DNA of 64,000 bases from contig JAUOZS010000001.1 of the NCBI GenBank assembly GCA_032334055.1, positions 2,578,501 through 2,642,500 on the forward strand. Direction: 5' to 3'. Source of the DNA: Selenomonadales bacterium 4137-cl. Its GTDB lineage: Bacteria; Bacillota; Negativicutes; Sporomusales; UBA7701. A program made the position numbers and the translations under genes. A model generated the notes under the pieces. The model did not search any database, had not been told where the DNA came from, and saw only the letters and a list, made by a program, of their open reading frames with translations. This document shows positions 18,000 to 27,842 of the stretch, piece after piece; position 1 is the first letter of the stretch, and every line of letters begins with the position of its first letter.

Positions 18000-19247
18000 T
18001 TATTTGATGCTGTTTTTTGTCGGATGGCTATTCAGATAGACAACCACCGTGAGGGCGTTAAGGAGCCAGAACAGCATCGCCATCTGGGGACTGTACAGAA
18101 CATAATCGGTGAAACCGCTCACGGCGATGCCGATTATGGCCGCCAGCACCCCCAGCATCAGCCCGCCCACCCAGCGGTTGGTCGCACTGCCGGCCATCGC
18201 CAGCGCCAGGCGCGCGTGCCCGAACATCAGGGCCAGAAAGGCCAGCACCCCGGGGACGCCGATCTCGGCGGCGATATGGAGATACATATTGTGGGCGTGA
18301 AAGATGGTTATGCCGGGATTGTTGATAAAGAAGTCGTAGTCGGGATAAACCAGCGGGTAAGCGGCCCAGCCGATGCCGAACAGCGGCCTGTCGGCAATCA
18401 TGGCGAGCGTGCTCTCCCACAAGGCGATCCTGAGCGTCGCCGAAGTATCGGTGGGATTGAAAATCGACATCAACCGCTCCATTATCACGTCCTGCCCGGC
18501 CAGAACCGCCACAGGCACCAGCAACAGCAACCAGAAAGTCTTGCGGCTGTAAAGCACGCCGTAGGCGGCCACGACCGCGATGAAACTGAGCCACGCCCCC
18601 CGCGAATAAGTCAGCACCAGACAGACGCCAAGGGCGACCACAAGCACGGCAAACGCCGCCTTGCACCGCCGGTCCTCGGCATTGAGTCCCAGGCCCGCGG
18701 CCAGGGCCGCCATGACCACCAGGAAACCAGCCAGCAGGTTGGGGTTCTCCAGGGTGGAAAAAATCCTCACCTTGAGGAGCGGAAACTGTTCGCCGTCCAC
18801 CCATTCGAATGCGGAGATATCGACCCCCTGAACGTACTGATACAGCCCGTAGACGACGACCATGCCCGCGGAGACGAGAACAGCCTGCACCAGCCGCTTC
18901 AACTGGTCGATGGTGTGAAAATTGTTCACCACCAGATAATAGAGGAGAATATATCTGCCCATAAGGTGATAGTAATTGTAAAAACTCACCCAACGGTCGG
19001 GGGAAGCAAGGATCGAGGCCGCCGCCAGCGTCACGAACAGGGCGACCGCCCCGTCGAAAGGCGTCGGCTTCAGGTCGAGATGCCCGTCAGTCGCCATCCG
19101 CGCCACCCATAGCAAGGCGCCGAGCGCGAGAAACAAGCTTGCGGCGTTGAAGGACAACGGCAAAAAAAAGGCCACCGCCATTATGCAGTGCTCGGTTAAG
19201 TAATTAAGTTGGTAATGCGTCGCGGCGCAGGAGTAACTGGTTCGCAT
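18000..19247 (-). CDS. O-antigen ligase/polymerase-like membrane protein (Wzy/WaaL family)
   Basis: 415-residue multi-pass membrane protein with about 11-12 hydrophobic segments and the large extracytoplasmic loop before the last helices that marks O-antigen ligases. Conserved features include the LTYSRGAWL segment mid-protein and the long loop with an FHAHNMYLHIAAEIG stretch. Such proteins join or polymerise lipid-linked glycans at the outer face of the inner membrane. I start at the ATG 19247 with AGGTG upstream; a version 6 codons longer has none. No other glycan genes are near, so the acceptor is unknown. Confidence 0.82.
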   Translation of the reverse strand: MRTSYSCAATHYQLNYLTEHCIMAVAFFLPLSFNAASLFLALGALLWVARMATDGHLDLKPTPFDGAVALFVTLAAASILASPDRWVSFYNYYHLMGRYILLYYLVVNNFHTIDQLKRLVQAVLVSAGMVVVYGLYQYVQGVDISAFEWVDGEQFPLLKVRIFSTLENPNLLAGFLVVMAALAAGLGLNAEDRRCKAAFAVLVVALGVCLVLTYSRGAWLSFIAVVAAYGVLYSRKTFWLLLLVPVAVLAGQDVIMERLMSIFNPTDTSATLRIALWESTLAMIADRPLFGIGWAAYPLVYPDYDFFINNPGITIFHAHNMYLHIAAEIGVPGVLAFLALMFGHARLALAMAGSATNRWVGGLMLGVLAAIIGIAVSGFTDYVLYSPQMAMLFWLLNALTVVVYLNSHPTKNSIK

Positions 19248-19306
19248 CGTTTCACCTGGTGGCACAAAGTAACCTCAATTATTATAGACCACGTAACGCG
19301 TTTTGT

Positions 19307-20590
19307 CTAGACAATCACGCAATCTCTCGCCGCCCCCACGAGATAGAGCGACCCGGCGATACACACCAGGCCGTCCGGGCCGGCCATTTCCCTTGCCCGG
19401 TCGATTCCCTCCGCCACCGTCCCCGCCGCCACGGCCGAGCCGGCCGCCAGGCCGCGCAGCACCGCCGCCGGCTCGGCCGCCCGGTCGGACAGGGGCTTGA
19501 CGGCCACGACGCTGTCGGCGGCGCGGACAAGCGCCGCGGTAACGCCGGCGACATCCTTGTCAGCGAGAATGCCGAGCACGAACACCACCGGCCGGCCGGG
19601 GAACACCTCGTCCAACGTCGCCCGCAGGACGGCGGCGCCCGCCGGGTTGTGAGCCCCGTCGATCACCACCGTTGGCCGGCCGGGCACGACTTCGAACCGT
19701 CCCGGCCAGCGGGCCCCGGCCAGGCCGTCCCGTATCGCGGCGCGGGAGACTCGCTTGTCGCCGTCCGCCAGAACCAGCGCCGCCATGATCGCCACGGCGG
19801 CGTTCTCGGCCTGATGGCGGCCGAGGAGGGAGACCGGGAAGCGCCCCAGATCGCCGTGGCGGCGGCTGACGAACGCCACCTGCTGCCGCCAGCCGTCCAG
19901 GCCGGCAGGCTCGGCGTAAAAGTCGCGGCCCAGCACCGCCAACTGCGCCCCCTTGGCGTCGGCCTCGCGCCTGATGACGTCGAGCGCCGCGCCGCGGGCG
20001 GCGGTCACCGCCGGCGTCCCGGGCTTGATTATCCCCGCCTTGTGGGCGGCGATTGCGGCGACCGTGCCGCCGCAGCGGTCGGTGTGCTCCAGAGATACGT
20101 TGGTTATGACCGACACGGCCGGAATAACCACGTTGGTCGAATCGAGCAGGCCGCCCAGGCCGACCTCGATCACGGCGTATTCCACCCCGGCGGCGGCGAA
20201 CCAATGGAAAGCGGCCGCCGTCAGCACCTCGAACTCGGTCGGATGCTCCCAGCCGTCGGCCACCATCGCGTCCACAAAACCGCGCGTATGGGCGATCGCC
20301 GCCGCAAATTCCGCCCGGCTTATCTGCTCGCCGTCCACGACGAACCGCTCGGTATAATCGCTCAGGTGAGGGGAAGTGTACATGCCGGTGCGGATGCCGG
20401 CGGCGCAAAGGATGGCGGCCAGCATCGCCGTCGTCGAGCCCTTGCCGTTGGTGCCGGTTACGTGGACGGTCCTGTAGCGCCGCTCCGGATTGCCCATCAG
20501 CGCGAGCAGCTTCTCGATCCGCGCCAGGCCGAGATTTATGCCGAACTTGCCGAGCGTGTCCAGATAAGCCAGCGCCTGTTCGTAGGTCAT
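19307..20590 (-). CDS. folC: Folylpolyglutamate/dihydrofolate synthase
   Basis: 427-residue Mur-ligase-family enzyme that adds glutamate to dihydropteroate and tetrahydrofolates. The ATP loop TGTNGKGST is near residue 45, followed by the GMYTSPHLSDYTERF folate-site region and a DGAHNPAG motif in the C-terminal half. I prefer the ATG at 20590 with AGGA 10 bases upstream over the GTG three codons earlier. It lies 56 bases after valS, a common Firmicute order. Folate polyglutamates are needed for one-carbon metabolism of formate. Confidence 0.95.
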   Translation of the reverse strand: MTYEQALAYLDTLGKFGINLGLARIEKLLALMGNPERRYRTVHVTGTNGKGSTTAMLAAILCAAGIRTGMYTSPHLSDYTERFVVDGEQISRAEFAAAIAHTRGFVDAMVADGWEHPTEFEVLTAAAFHWFAAAGVEYAVIEVGLGGLLDSTNVVIPAVSVITNVSLEHTDRCGGTVAAIAAHKAGIIKPGTPAVTAARGAALDVIRREADAKGAQLAVLGRDFYAEPAGLDGWRQQVAFVSRRHGDLGRFPVSLLGRHQAENAAVAIMAALVLADGDKRVSRAAIRDGLAGARWPGRFEVVPGRPTVVIDGAHNPAGAAVLRATLDEVFPGRPVVFVLGILADKDVAGVTAALVRAADSVVAVKPLSDRAAEPAAVLRGLAAGSAVAAGTVAEGIDRAREMAGPDGLVCIAGSLYLVGAARDCVIV

Positions 20591-20646
20591 GCGGGTCACA
20601 TCCTAACAATAGTGTAGCCGGTTATGGAATAATAATGTATTTGATC

Positions 20647-23289
20647 CTATATCTTCGCCAGATACGCCAGCCGCTCGCTGATCGCCGCCAGCTTCTCGCG
20701 GTACTCGCGCTCCTTGGCCCGTTCCTTCTCGATAACCTCGGCCGGCGCCTTGGCTACGAAGCTCTCGTTGGCCAGTTTCCCGGCCACGCGGGCGATCTCC
20801 TTCTCCAGGCTCTCCCGCTCCTTGCCGAGGCGGGCCGTTTCCTTCTCCACATCGATCAGACCCCGGAGCGGCAGATACACCTCCACCCCGCTCACCACCG
20901 CCGTCATCGCGTTCTCCGGCTTGGCGGCCGTCAGCGGCTGCACCGTCACCGGCTCGGCGGCAGCCAGCGTCCGCACGTACTGGGCGTTGGCGGTCAGCAC
21001 CTCCCGCTGTCCGTCGGCGGCCAGCAGGATGACCTCGCTCTTCCTGCCCGGCGGCACGTTGACCTCGGCCCGCATGTTGCGGATCGCCTTGATCGTCTCC
21101 ATCACCGTGCCCATCGCCGCCTCGGCCGCGTCGTCCTGAAGCTCGGCCGGCGGCGCCGGCCAGGCAGCCCGGACGATGCTTTCGCCCTCGTGGGGCAGGT
21201 GCTGCCAGATCGCCTCGCTGATGAACGGCATGAAGGGGTGGAGCAGCTTGAGGGTGTTCCCCAGCACGTACCACAGTACATACTGGGCGGTGGCCCTGGC
21301 GGCGGCGTTTTCCTTATCGTACAGGCGGGCCTTAGCGGTCTCGATATACCAGTCGCAGTACTCGTTCCAGATGAACTCGTACAGGCTGCGGGCCGCCTCG
21401 CCCAGCTCGAACCTCTCCAGGTTGGCGGTCACCTCGGCGGCCGTGCGGGCGTAGCGGCTCAATATCCAGCGGTCGGCCAGGGTGTATTCGCCGGGTGCCT
21501 TGGCCGGGTCGAAGCCCTCCAGGTTCATCATCACGAACCGCGAAGCGTTCCAGATCTTGTTGGCGAAATTGCGGCTCGACTCCACCCGCTCCCAATAGAA
21601 GCGCATGTCGTTGCCGGGCGTGTTGCCGGTCATCAGCGTGAACCGCAGCGTGTCGGCGCCGTACTTCTCGATCACATCCAGCGGGTCGATGCCGTTGCCG
21701 AGCGACTTCGACATCTTGCGGCCCTCGCCGTCGCGCACCAAGCCGTGGATGAAAACATGCCCGAACGGGATGTCGTCCATGAACTCAAGGCCCATGAAGA
21801 TCATCCGCGCCACCCAGAAAAAGATGATGTCATAGCCGGTTACCAGCACGCTGGTCGGGTAGAAATAGTCCAGCTCGGGCGTCTTCTTCGGCCAGCCCAT
21901 CGTCGAGAACGGCCACAACGCCGAACTGAACCAGGTGTCGAGAACGTCGGGGTCCTGCTCCACCTTGCCGCCGCACTTTGGGCAGGCGGTTATATCCTCG
22001 CGGGAGACGACCGTCTCGCCGCACCCTTCGCAATACCAGGCCGGGATGCGGTGGCCCCACCAGATTTGGCGGGAGATGCACCAGTCGCGGATATTCTCCA
22101 GCCAGTTGGTGTAAACGCGGGTGAACCTTTCCGGCACGAACTTGATCCGCCCGTCCGCCACCGCCGCGATCGCCGGCTCGGCCAGCGGCTGCATGCGCAC
22201 GAACCACTGCTTCGAAACCAGCGGCTCCACCACCGTCGCGCAGCGCTGGCACTGGCCCACGGCGTGCAAGTGCTCGTCGATCTTGACGAGGTTGCCCAGT
22301 TCCTTGAGGTCGCGGACCAGCGCCTTGCGGCACTCGTAGCGGTCCATGCCCGCGTACTTGCCCGCCTCGGCCGTCATCGTGCCGTCGGGGGCGATCACCA
22401 CCACCTGCGGCAGCTGGTGGCGGAGGCCCATGTCGAAGTCGTTCGGGTCGTGGGCCGGCGTAACCTTCACCGCCCCGGTGCCGAACGACGGGTCGACATA
22501 CTCGTCGGCCACGATCGGCAGGCGGCGGCCGACCACCGGCAGAATGAGATACCGGCCGACGAGGCCTTTATAGCGCTCGTCCTCGGGATGAACGGCCACC
22601 GCGGTATCGCCGAGGATGGTCTCCGGCCGGGTGGTCGCCACGGTCACGTACTCTTCCGGCCTGCCCTCCAGCGGGTAGCGGACATGGTACAGATTGCCCG
22701 GCTTCTCCTCGTGCTCCACCTCGATATCGCTCAGGGCGGTGTTGCAGCGCGGACACCAGTTGGTGATGCGGTTGCCCTGGTATATCAGCCCCTTCTCGTA
22801 CAGCGACACGAACACTTCCCGAACCGCCGCCGAGCAACCCTCGTCCATCGTAAACCGCTCCCGCTGCCAGTCGCACGAGGCTCCCAGGCGCTTCAGCTGG
22901 TTGATGATGCGGCCGCCGTACTCGTGCTTCCAATCCCACACCCGGTCGATGAACTTCTCGCGCCCCAGGTCGTAGCGGCTGACGCCCTCCTTGGCCAGCA
23001 CCTCCTCCACCTTGATCTGGGTGGCGATGCCGGCGTGATCGGAGCCCGGCATCCACAGCGCCTCGTACCCCTGCATCCGCCGGAAACGGATCAACACGTC
23101 CTGAAGAGTGTTGTCGAGCGCGTGGCCCATATGGAGCTGGCCGGTGACATTGGGGGGCGGGATGACAATGCTGAACGGCGTCCGGCCGGTGTCCGGCTCG
23201 GCGTGGAACAGGCCATTGTCCTCCCAATGCTTATACCATTTCTCTTCCACTTCTTTGGGGTCGTAAACGGTGGGGATATTCTTCTCCAT
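20647..23289 (-). CDS. valS: Valyl-tRNA synthetase
   Basis: 880-residue class I synthetase charging tRNA-Val. It has HMGH (HIGH motif) at residues 53-56, the CP1 editing domain in the middle, zinc-type CxxC pairs (WCPRCN; YCEGCG with CPKCGG), KMSKS at about residue 530, and the C-terminal coiled-coil arm (about 815-880). The start is the ATG at 23289 with AAGGAGG upstream; the open frame extends further but only into leader RNA. Expression is controlled by the T-box leader at 23463-23730, with a palindromic repeat inserted between leader and gene. Confidence 0.97.
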   Translation of the reverse strand: MEKNIPTVYDPKEVEEKWYKHWEDNGLFHAEPDTGRTPFSIVIPPPNVTGQLHMGHALDNTLQDVLIRFRRMQGYEALWMPGSDHAGIATQIKVEEVLAKEGVSRYDLGREKFIDRVWDWKHEYGGRIINQLKRLGASCDWQRERFTMDEGCSAAVREVFVSLYEKGLIYQGNRITNWCPRCNTALSDIEVEHEEKPGNLYHVRYPLEGRPEEYVTVATTRPETILGDTAVAVHPEDERYKGLVGRYLILPVVGRRLPIVADEYVDPSFGTGAVKVTPAHDPNDFDMGLRHQLPQVVVIAPDGTMTAEAGKYAGMDRYECRKALVRDLKELGNLVKIDEHLHAVGQCQRCATVVEPLVSKQWFVRMQPLAEPAIAAVADGRIKFVPERFTRVYTNWLENIRDWCISRQIWWGHRIPAWYCEGCGETVVSREDITACPKCGGKVEQDPDVLDTWFSSALWPFSTMGWPKKTPELDYFYPTSVLVTGYDIIFFWVARMIFMGLEFMDDIPFGHVFIHGLVRDGEGRKMSKSLGNGIDPLDVIEKYGADTLRFTLMTGNTPGNDMRFYWERVESSRNFANKIWNASRFVMMNLEGFDPAKAPGEYTLADRWILSRYARTAAEVTANLERFELGEAARSLYEFIWNEYCDWYIETAKARLYDKENAAARATAQYVLWYVLGNTLKLLHPFMPFISEAIWQHLPHEGESIVRAAWPAPPAELQDDAAEAAMGTVMETIKAIRNMRAEVNVPPGRKSEVILLAADGQREVLTANAQYVRTLAAAEPVTVQPLTAAKPENAMTAVVSGVEVYLPLRGLIDVEKETARLGKERESLEKEIARVAGKLANESFVAKAPAEVIEKERAKEREYREKLAAISERLAYLAKI

Positions 23290-23311
23290 CTTTTTGTTTC
23301 CTCCTTCAGGG

Positions 23312-23432
23312 GAATCGTTTAAAAAGTCCGTCTGCGGTGTTGCCCCTCCGGGCGCTTGCCAGCGTACGCGTGAAGTACGCGTCGCGGCGCGTCTTCGGGA
23401 TGCCTTGCAACTGGAGCTTTTTAAAGCGATTC
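23312..23432 (-). repeat. Palindromic intergenic repeat, copy A
   Basis: About 121 bp bounded by GAATCG...CGATTC with inner arms TTAAAAAG/CTTTTTAA. It shares blocks with copies B and C: GCTTGCCAGCGTACG (15 bases; other copies have T for the C), AGTACGCGTCGCGGCGC (17 bases) and CCTTGCAACTGGAG. GCGTAC/GTACGC forms the apical stem. It sits between the T-box terminator and the valS ribosome site. Confidence 0.8.
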
Positions 23433-23462
23433 GCACACTTCTTTTAGAATAACCTTTTGAGC

Positions 23463-23730
23463 AAATAAAAAAGCCTCCGTCCGTAAGGACGAAAGCCTCA
23501 GCCTCCGTGGTACCACCTTTCTTCCCGGCGCAAAACAGCGCCGGCTCGCGCGGCCGGTAACGGGGCCTCCCGGCAGCGCCTATTATTATTCGGCGCCGCG
23601 GCTCGGGGACGACTTCCACCGCCCGCGCCGCGGGGCCTCGCAGCCGATGGGCCCCTTCTCTGCGCCGGCCGGTCCGGTGTACTCCTTCCCGTCCATGCCT
23701 TTGTCGTGTTGATTGTCATGTTGATTATAT
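23463..23730 (-). ncRNA. T-box leader of valS
   Basis: tRNA-sensing transcription attenuator. The minus strand shows the antiterminator T-box core GGTGGTACCACGG (23517-23505), followed by a terminator hairpin (10-bp stem around 23471-23494) and a TTTTTT run (23473-23468). Upstream, the GGAAGTC segment in a specifier-loop-like context places GTC (23613-23611), a Val codon, as the specifier. This agrees with the downstream gene. The 5-prime end is set by the promoter at 23737-23765. Stem I details were not folded by computer. Confidence 0.9.
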
Positions 23731-23736
23731 AGATAA

Positions 23737-23765
23737 AATATACCTTGCCGGCATACCGTTGTCAA
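23737..23765 (-). promoter_or_regulatory. Sigma-A promoter of the valS T-box transcript
   Basis: TTGACA (23765-23760), a spacer of exactly 17 bases, and TATATT (23742-23737) on the minus strand match the housekeeping consensus at 11 of 12 positions. The predicted start near 23730 gives a complete T-box leader. Confidence 0.85.
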
Positions 23766-23950
23766 GGCCGCCGGCCGCGATGGCGACTACCGCCGCCGCG
23801 CAGCGAAACGGCAGCCCAATCCGCTACTCAGGAGGAACAGGCGCATATTTCCAGGGCAAAGCGCCCCCTATCCCCGCGCAGGTTTTTTCCCGAAAACGGC
23901 GAATACTAGCAGGATACGTTGCCCCTAAATATCTGCAAGGAGCTTAGCCG

Positions 23951-26629
23951 ATGAACAACATCACCCTCACCATCGACGGCCGCCAGGTCAGCGTCCCCCC
24001 CGGCACCACCGTGCTTGAGGCCGCTCGCCGGCTCGGCATCAATATCCCCACCCTCTGCCACCTCGCCGACCTCACCCCGGAAGGAGCCTGCCGAGTCTGC
24101 CTTGTCGAGGTTGCCGGCCTGCGCAGCCTTACCACCGCCTGCACCCATCCGGCGGCCGAAGGCATGGTCGTCAGCACCGACACCCCCGACATCCGTGAGG
24201 CCCGCCAGATGGTCGTCGAACTGCTGCTCGCCAACCACCCCGCCGACTGCCTCACCTGCCAGAGCAACCTGAATTGCGAGCTGCAGCGCCTTGCCCTCGA
24301 CCTGGGCGTGCGCGACATCCGCTTTCCGGGGGAAAAGCGCCGTTACGAGCTTGACGACAGCAACCCCTTCATCATCCGCGACAACGAAAAATGCGTCCTC
24401 TGCGGCCGCTGCGTGCGGGTCTGCAAAGAAATCCAGGCCTGCAACGTCCTCGAATGGACGGAGCGCGGCTTCACCAGCAAAGTAACCCCCGCCTTCGACA
24501 ACGACATGGATAAATCCAACTGCGTCTTCTGCGGCACGTGCGTTTCCGCCTGCCCCACCGGCGCGCTCACCGAAAAACCGATGTACGGCACCGGGCTGCC
24601 GGACAGGAAGGTCAAGACCACCTGCCCCTTCTGCGGCGTTGGCTGCAACTTCGACCTCAACGTCAAGAACGACAGGATCATCGGCGTCACCTCCAACGAA
24701 ACCAGCGTCGTCAACGGCCGCCTGCTGTGCGTCAAGGGCCGCTTCGGCATCGACTACGTCCACAGCCCCGACCGCCTCACCAGTCCGCTGATCAAAAAAG
24801 ACGGCGAATTCGTCGCAGCCACCTGGGATGAGGCCCTAGGCCTCGTCGCCGAAAAGCTGGCCGGCATCAAGGCCGCCCACGGCCCCGACGCCATCGCCGC
24901 CCTCAGCTCGGCCCGCTGCACCAACGAAGAAAACTACCTGCTGCAAAAATTCATGCGCGCGGCGGTCGGCACCAACAATGTCGACCACTGCGCCCGTACC
25001 TGACACAGCCCCACCGTGGCCGGTCTGGCCACATCCTTCGGCTCCGGCGCCATGACCAACTCCATCGGCGAAATCGCCGACAACAAGGTACTGTTCGTCA
25101 TCGGCGCCAATCCTCCCGAGGCCCATCCCGTCATCGGCGCCAAAATGCGCCAGGCCCTGGCCAAAGGCGCCAGCCTCATCGTCGCCGACCCGCGCAAAAC
25201 CGAGCTGGCCGCCGCCGCCCGCGTCTGGTTGCGCCTCAGGCCTGGCACCGACGTCGCCCTCATCAACGGCCTCATCCACATCATAATCAAAAACGGCTGG
25301 CATGACCGCGACTTCATCGGCAAATGCACCACCGGCTTCGACGCCGTCGCCGCCGTCGCCGAGCGCTACACCCCCAACCTTGTGGAAAAGACCACCGGCG
25401 TCCCGGCCCACCTCCTATACGAAGCCGCCAAACTTTACGCCACCGCCGAACGGGCCGGCATCTTCTACACCCTCGGCATCACCGAGCACACCACCGGCAC
25501 CGACAACGTCATGAGCCTCGCCAACCTCGCCATGCTCACCGGCAACGTCGGCAAACCGGCCGCCGGCGTCAACCCCCTCCGCGGCCAGAACAACGTCCAG
25601 GGCGCCTGCGACATGGGCGCGCTGCCCAACGTCCTCCCCGGCTACCAGCAGGTTAAATGGCCCGACGTCCGCAAGAAATTCGCCGCCGCCTGGGGCGCCG
25701 CCGTGCCGGAAAATCCCGGCCATACCCTGCCCGACATGTTCGACGCCGCCGTCCGCGGCGACCTCAAGGCGATGTATATCATGGGCGAGGACCCCGTCCT
25801 CTCCGACGCCAACGCCAACCACGTCCGCAAGGGCCTCGAAAGCCTCGACTTCCTCGTCGTTCAGAACCTCTTCCTCACCGAGACCGCCAAACTGGCCGAC
25901 GTCATCCTGCCGGCCGCCAGCTTCGCTGAAAAGGAAGGCACCTTCACCAATACCGAGCGCCGCGTCCAGCGCGTCCGCCAGGCGATCGCGCCGATCGGCG
26001 GCAGCCGCCCCGACTGGCAAATCATCTGCGACCTTGCCGCCCGCTTCGGCTACCCCATGAACTACGCCGCGCCGGAGGAAATCATGGCCGAAATCGCCGC
26101 CCTCACCCCCTCCTACGCCGGCGTCACCTACCCCCGCCTCGAAGACGGCGGCCTGCAGTGGCCGGTGCCCGCCGCCGACCACCCCGGCACCAAGTACCTC
26201 CACCAGGACGGCCAGTTCACCTGCGGCCTCGGCTACTTCCAGCCCATCGACTACGAGCCGCCCGCCGAGGTGCCTGACGACGAATACCCCTTCCTGCTCA
26301 CCACCGGCCGCATCCTCTACCACTACAACGTCTCCACCCACCGTCACTCGAAGCACCTCACCGCTCACCGCCCCGAAGAGCGGGTCATGGTCCACCCCGC
26401 CGACGCCGCCCGCCTCGGCCTGGCCGACGGCGACGCCGCCAGGGTCTCTTCCCGCCGGGGCGGCGTGACCGCTAAAACCTGGGTCACCGACGCCGTGCCG
26501 CCGGGGGTTGTGTGGATGTCCTTCCACTTCCCCGCCACCCCCACCAACGAAGTCACCAGCGGCGCGTACGATAAGGTGACGAAAACTTACGAATACAAGG
26601 TCTGCGCGGTAAAAGTCGAGGTTGAGTGA
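23951..26629 (+). CDS. fdhA: Selenocysteine formate dehydrogenase, catalytic subunit
   Basis: 892-codon molybdenum/tungsten bis-MGD enzyme oxidising formate (or reducing CO2). N-terminal [2Fe-2S] (C36/47/50/64), His-type [4Fe-4S] (H96, C100/103/109) and two [4Fe-4S] clusters (C148/151/154/158; C191/194/197/201) precede the catalytic part with its own cluster (C225/228/232/260). Codon 351 is an in-frame TGA (25001-25003) in DHCART-Sec-HSPTVAGL, exactly where other formate dehydrogenases have Sec or Cys, and a SECIS-like stem-loop follows, so I read through it. ATG with AAGGAG upstream. No fdhB-like partner is adjacent; the N-terminal clusters suggest direct coupling to ferredoxin or an NADH subunit elsewhere. 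Confidence 0.95.
25001..25040 (+). promoter_or_regulatory. Sec codon and bacterial SECIS element in fdhA
   Basis: The TGA at 25001-25003 is followed 12 bases later by GTGGCC (25016-25021), loop GGTCT, GGCCAC (25027-25032). A 6-bp stem with a GGUCU apical loop just after the UGA matches bacterial SECIS architecture, in which SelB recognises a loop with GU. The reading frame continues unbroken for 542 codons after the TGA. Confidence 0.9.
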
Positions 26630-26689
26630 TGTTCGCAAAAGCAGGGCGTCAACCATTATCAACTGCCCAAAGTTAAAGGAGTCATATCC

Positions 26690-27154
26690 ATGCCCCGCAT
26701 AATACCCGCCCACACAGACGAATACCTGGAAATAATCCGCCGCCTGTTCGACGAATACGCCGCCTCCCTCCCCTTCGACCTCGACTTCCAGGGCTTCGCG
26801 GACGAACTCGCCGCCCTGCCAGGCAAATACGCCCCGCCGGACGGCGCCCTGCTCCTCTTGCTTGACGGCGAGGAGCCGGCCGGCTGCGTCGCGCTCAGGC
26901 CGTTGGCGGACGGCGTTTGCGAGATGAAACGCCTCTATGTCCGCCCCGCCTGCCGCGGCCAAGGCTACGGCCAACTGCTCGCCGAGGCGATAATCGCCGC
27001 AGCCCGCCGCCTCGGCTACCGCGCCATGCGCCTCGACACCGTTCCCGGCATGGACGCCGCCATCGCCATGTACGAGTCTCTGGGCTTCGCGCCGATCGAA
27101 CCCTACTGCTATAACCCCGTTCCGGGGACAAAGTTTCTGGAGAAGACACTATAG
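26690..27154 (+). CDS. GNAT-family N-acetyltransferase
   Basis: 154-residue acyl-CoA-dependent N-acetyltransferase. The acetyl-CoA-binding motif A is visible as [18 protein letters not shown] around residues 84-101, and motif B as [10 protein letters not shown] near 127-136. ATG with AAAGGAG upstream. It follows fdhA by 60 bases and may share its transcript, but nothing ties the function to formate metabolism. Substrate unknown. Confidence 0.88.
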   Translation: MPRIIPAHTDEYLEIIRRLFDEYAASLPFDLDFQGFADELAALPGKYAPPDGALLLLLDGEEPAGCVALRPLADGVCEMKRLYVRPACRGQGYGQLLAEAIIAAARRLGYRAMRLDTVPGMDAAIAMYESLGFAPIEPYCYNPVPGTKFLEKTL

Positions 27155-27156
27155 AA

Positions 27157-27182
27157 CAACCCGCACCACAAGGTGCGGGTTG
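27157..27182 (+). terminator. Terminator after the GNAT gene
   Basis: An 11-bp perfect stem (27157-27167 with 27172-27182) and an ACAA loop begin three bases after the stop. Only a short, mixed T stretch follows, so termination may be partial. Confidence 0.7.
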
Positions 27183-27273
27183 TATTGCATTTACCCGGCA
27201 GGAAAAAACAGGCAATTAAACGAAATATGTCAATATGAAACGATTCTTGTCGCCAAGAGCCGGGAGGGATAAG

Positions 27274-27777
27274 GTGAAAAAGGCGCTCGCCGCGATTACC
27301 GTCGCCGCTTTCATGCTGGCAGCCTGCCCGCCCGCCGCCGGTGCGGCGGAGCTTGCGCCCGTTTCCCGCTCCGCGCCCGCCGCCGCCAAACCGCCCCCGC
27401 CGTCCAAGACGCCCACAGGCAGGGACATCGTCGCCACCGCCCAAAAATACAAAGGCGTGCCCTACAGATACGGCGGCGCCACCCCCAAGGGGTTCGACTG
27501 CTCCGGCTTCGTCATGTTCGTCTACAACCAGCACGGCAAAAAACTGCCCCGGTCTGCCGACCAGCAGTACAAAGCCGGCAAACCCGGCAAACCCAAAGAC
27601 CTCGCCCTTGGCGACCTCGTCTTCTTCACCACCACCGAGAAAGGCCCCTCCCATGTCGGCATCTTCGTCGGCGGCGGTAAATTCATTCACGCCTCCTCCA
27701 GCCGCGGCGTAGTGGTGACAGCCCTGGGGGACGCCTACTGGAAGCCGCGCTACCTGGGCGCACGCACAGTTTTGTAA
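27274..27777 (+). CDS. NlpC/P60 cell-wall endopeptidase, probable lipoprotein
   Basis: 167-residue exported peptidoglycan hydrolase (family C40). It has a signal peptide at the N-terminus with an LAAC lipobox (Cys18), a Pro/Ala-rich linker (about 20-48), and an NlpC/P60 domain with catalytic Cys76 in FDCSGF, His127 in SHVGIF and a third polar His139. I chose the GTG at 27274, preceded by GGGAGG at 6 bases; the ATG at 27235 has no ribosome site. It probably cleaves D-Glu-diamino-acid links in stem peptides. Terminators flank it on both sides. Confidence 0.88.
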   Translation: MKKALAAITVAAFMLAACPPAAGAAELAPVSRSAPAAAKPPPPSKTPTGRDIVATAQKYKGVPYRYGGATPKGFDCSGFVMFVYNQHGKKLPRSADQQYKAGKPGKPKDLALGDLVFFTTTEKGPSHVGIFVGGGKFIHASSSRGVVVTALGDAYWKPRYLGARTVL

Positions 27778-27783
27778 CAACTC

Positions 27784-27809
27784 AGGCCCGCACGACTGTG
27801 CGGGCCTTT
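27784..27809 (+). terminator. Terminator after the NlpC/P60 gene
   Basis: A 10-bp stem (27784-27793 with 27798-27807), a GACT loop, then TT. It stands between the convergent NlpC/P60 and UbiA genes and can serve both. Confidence 0.75.
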
Positions 27810-27842
27810 GCTCGCCCCTTATTACCCCTCACGACGCCTGCG

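Noticed and set aside
23498..23719. 73-codon minus-strand frame upstream of valS
   Set aside because: It lies wholly inside the T-box leader RNA and covers its stem I and antiterminator.
25001..25003. The TGA in fdhA read as a frameshift or pseudogene stop
   Set aside because: Frame, active-site context and the downstream SECIS-like stem all support selenocysteine.
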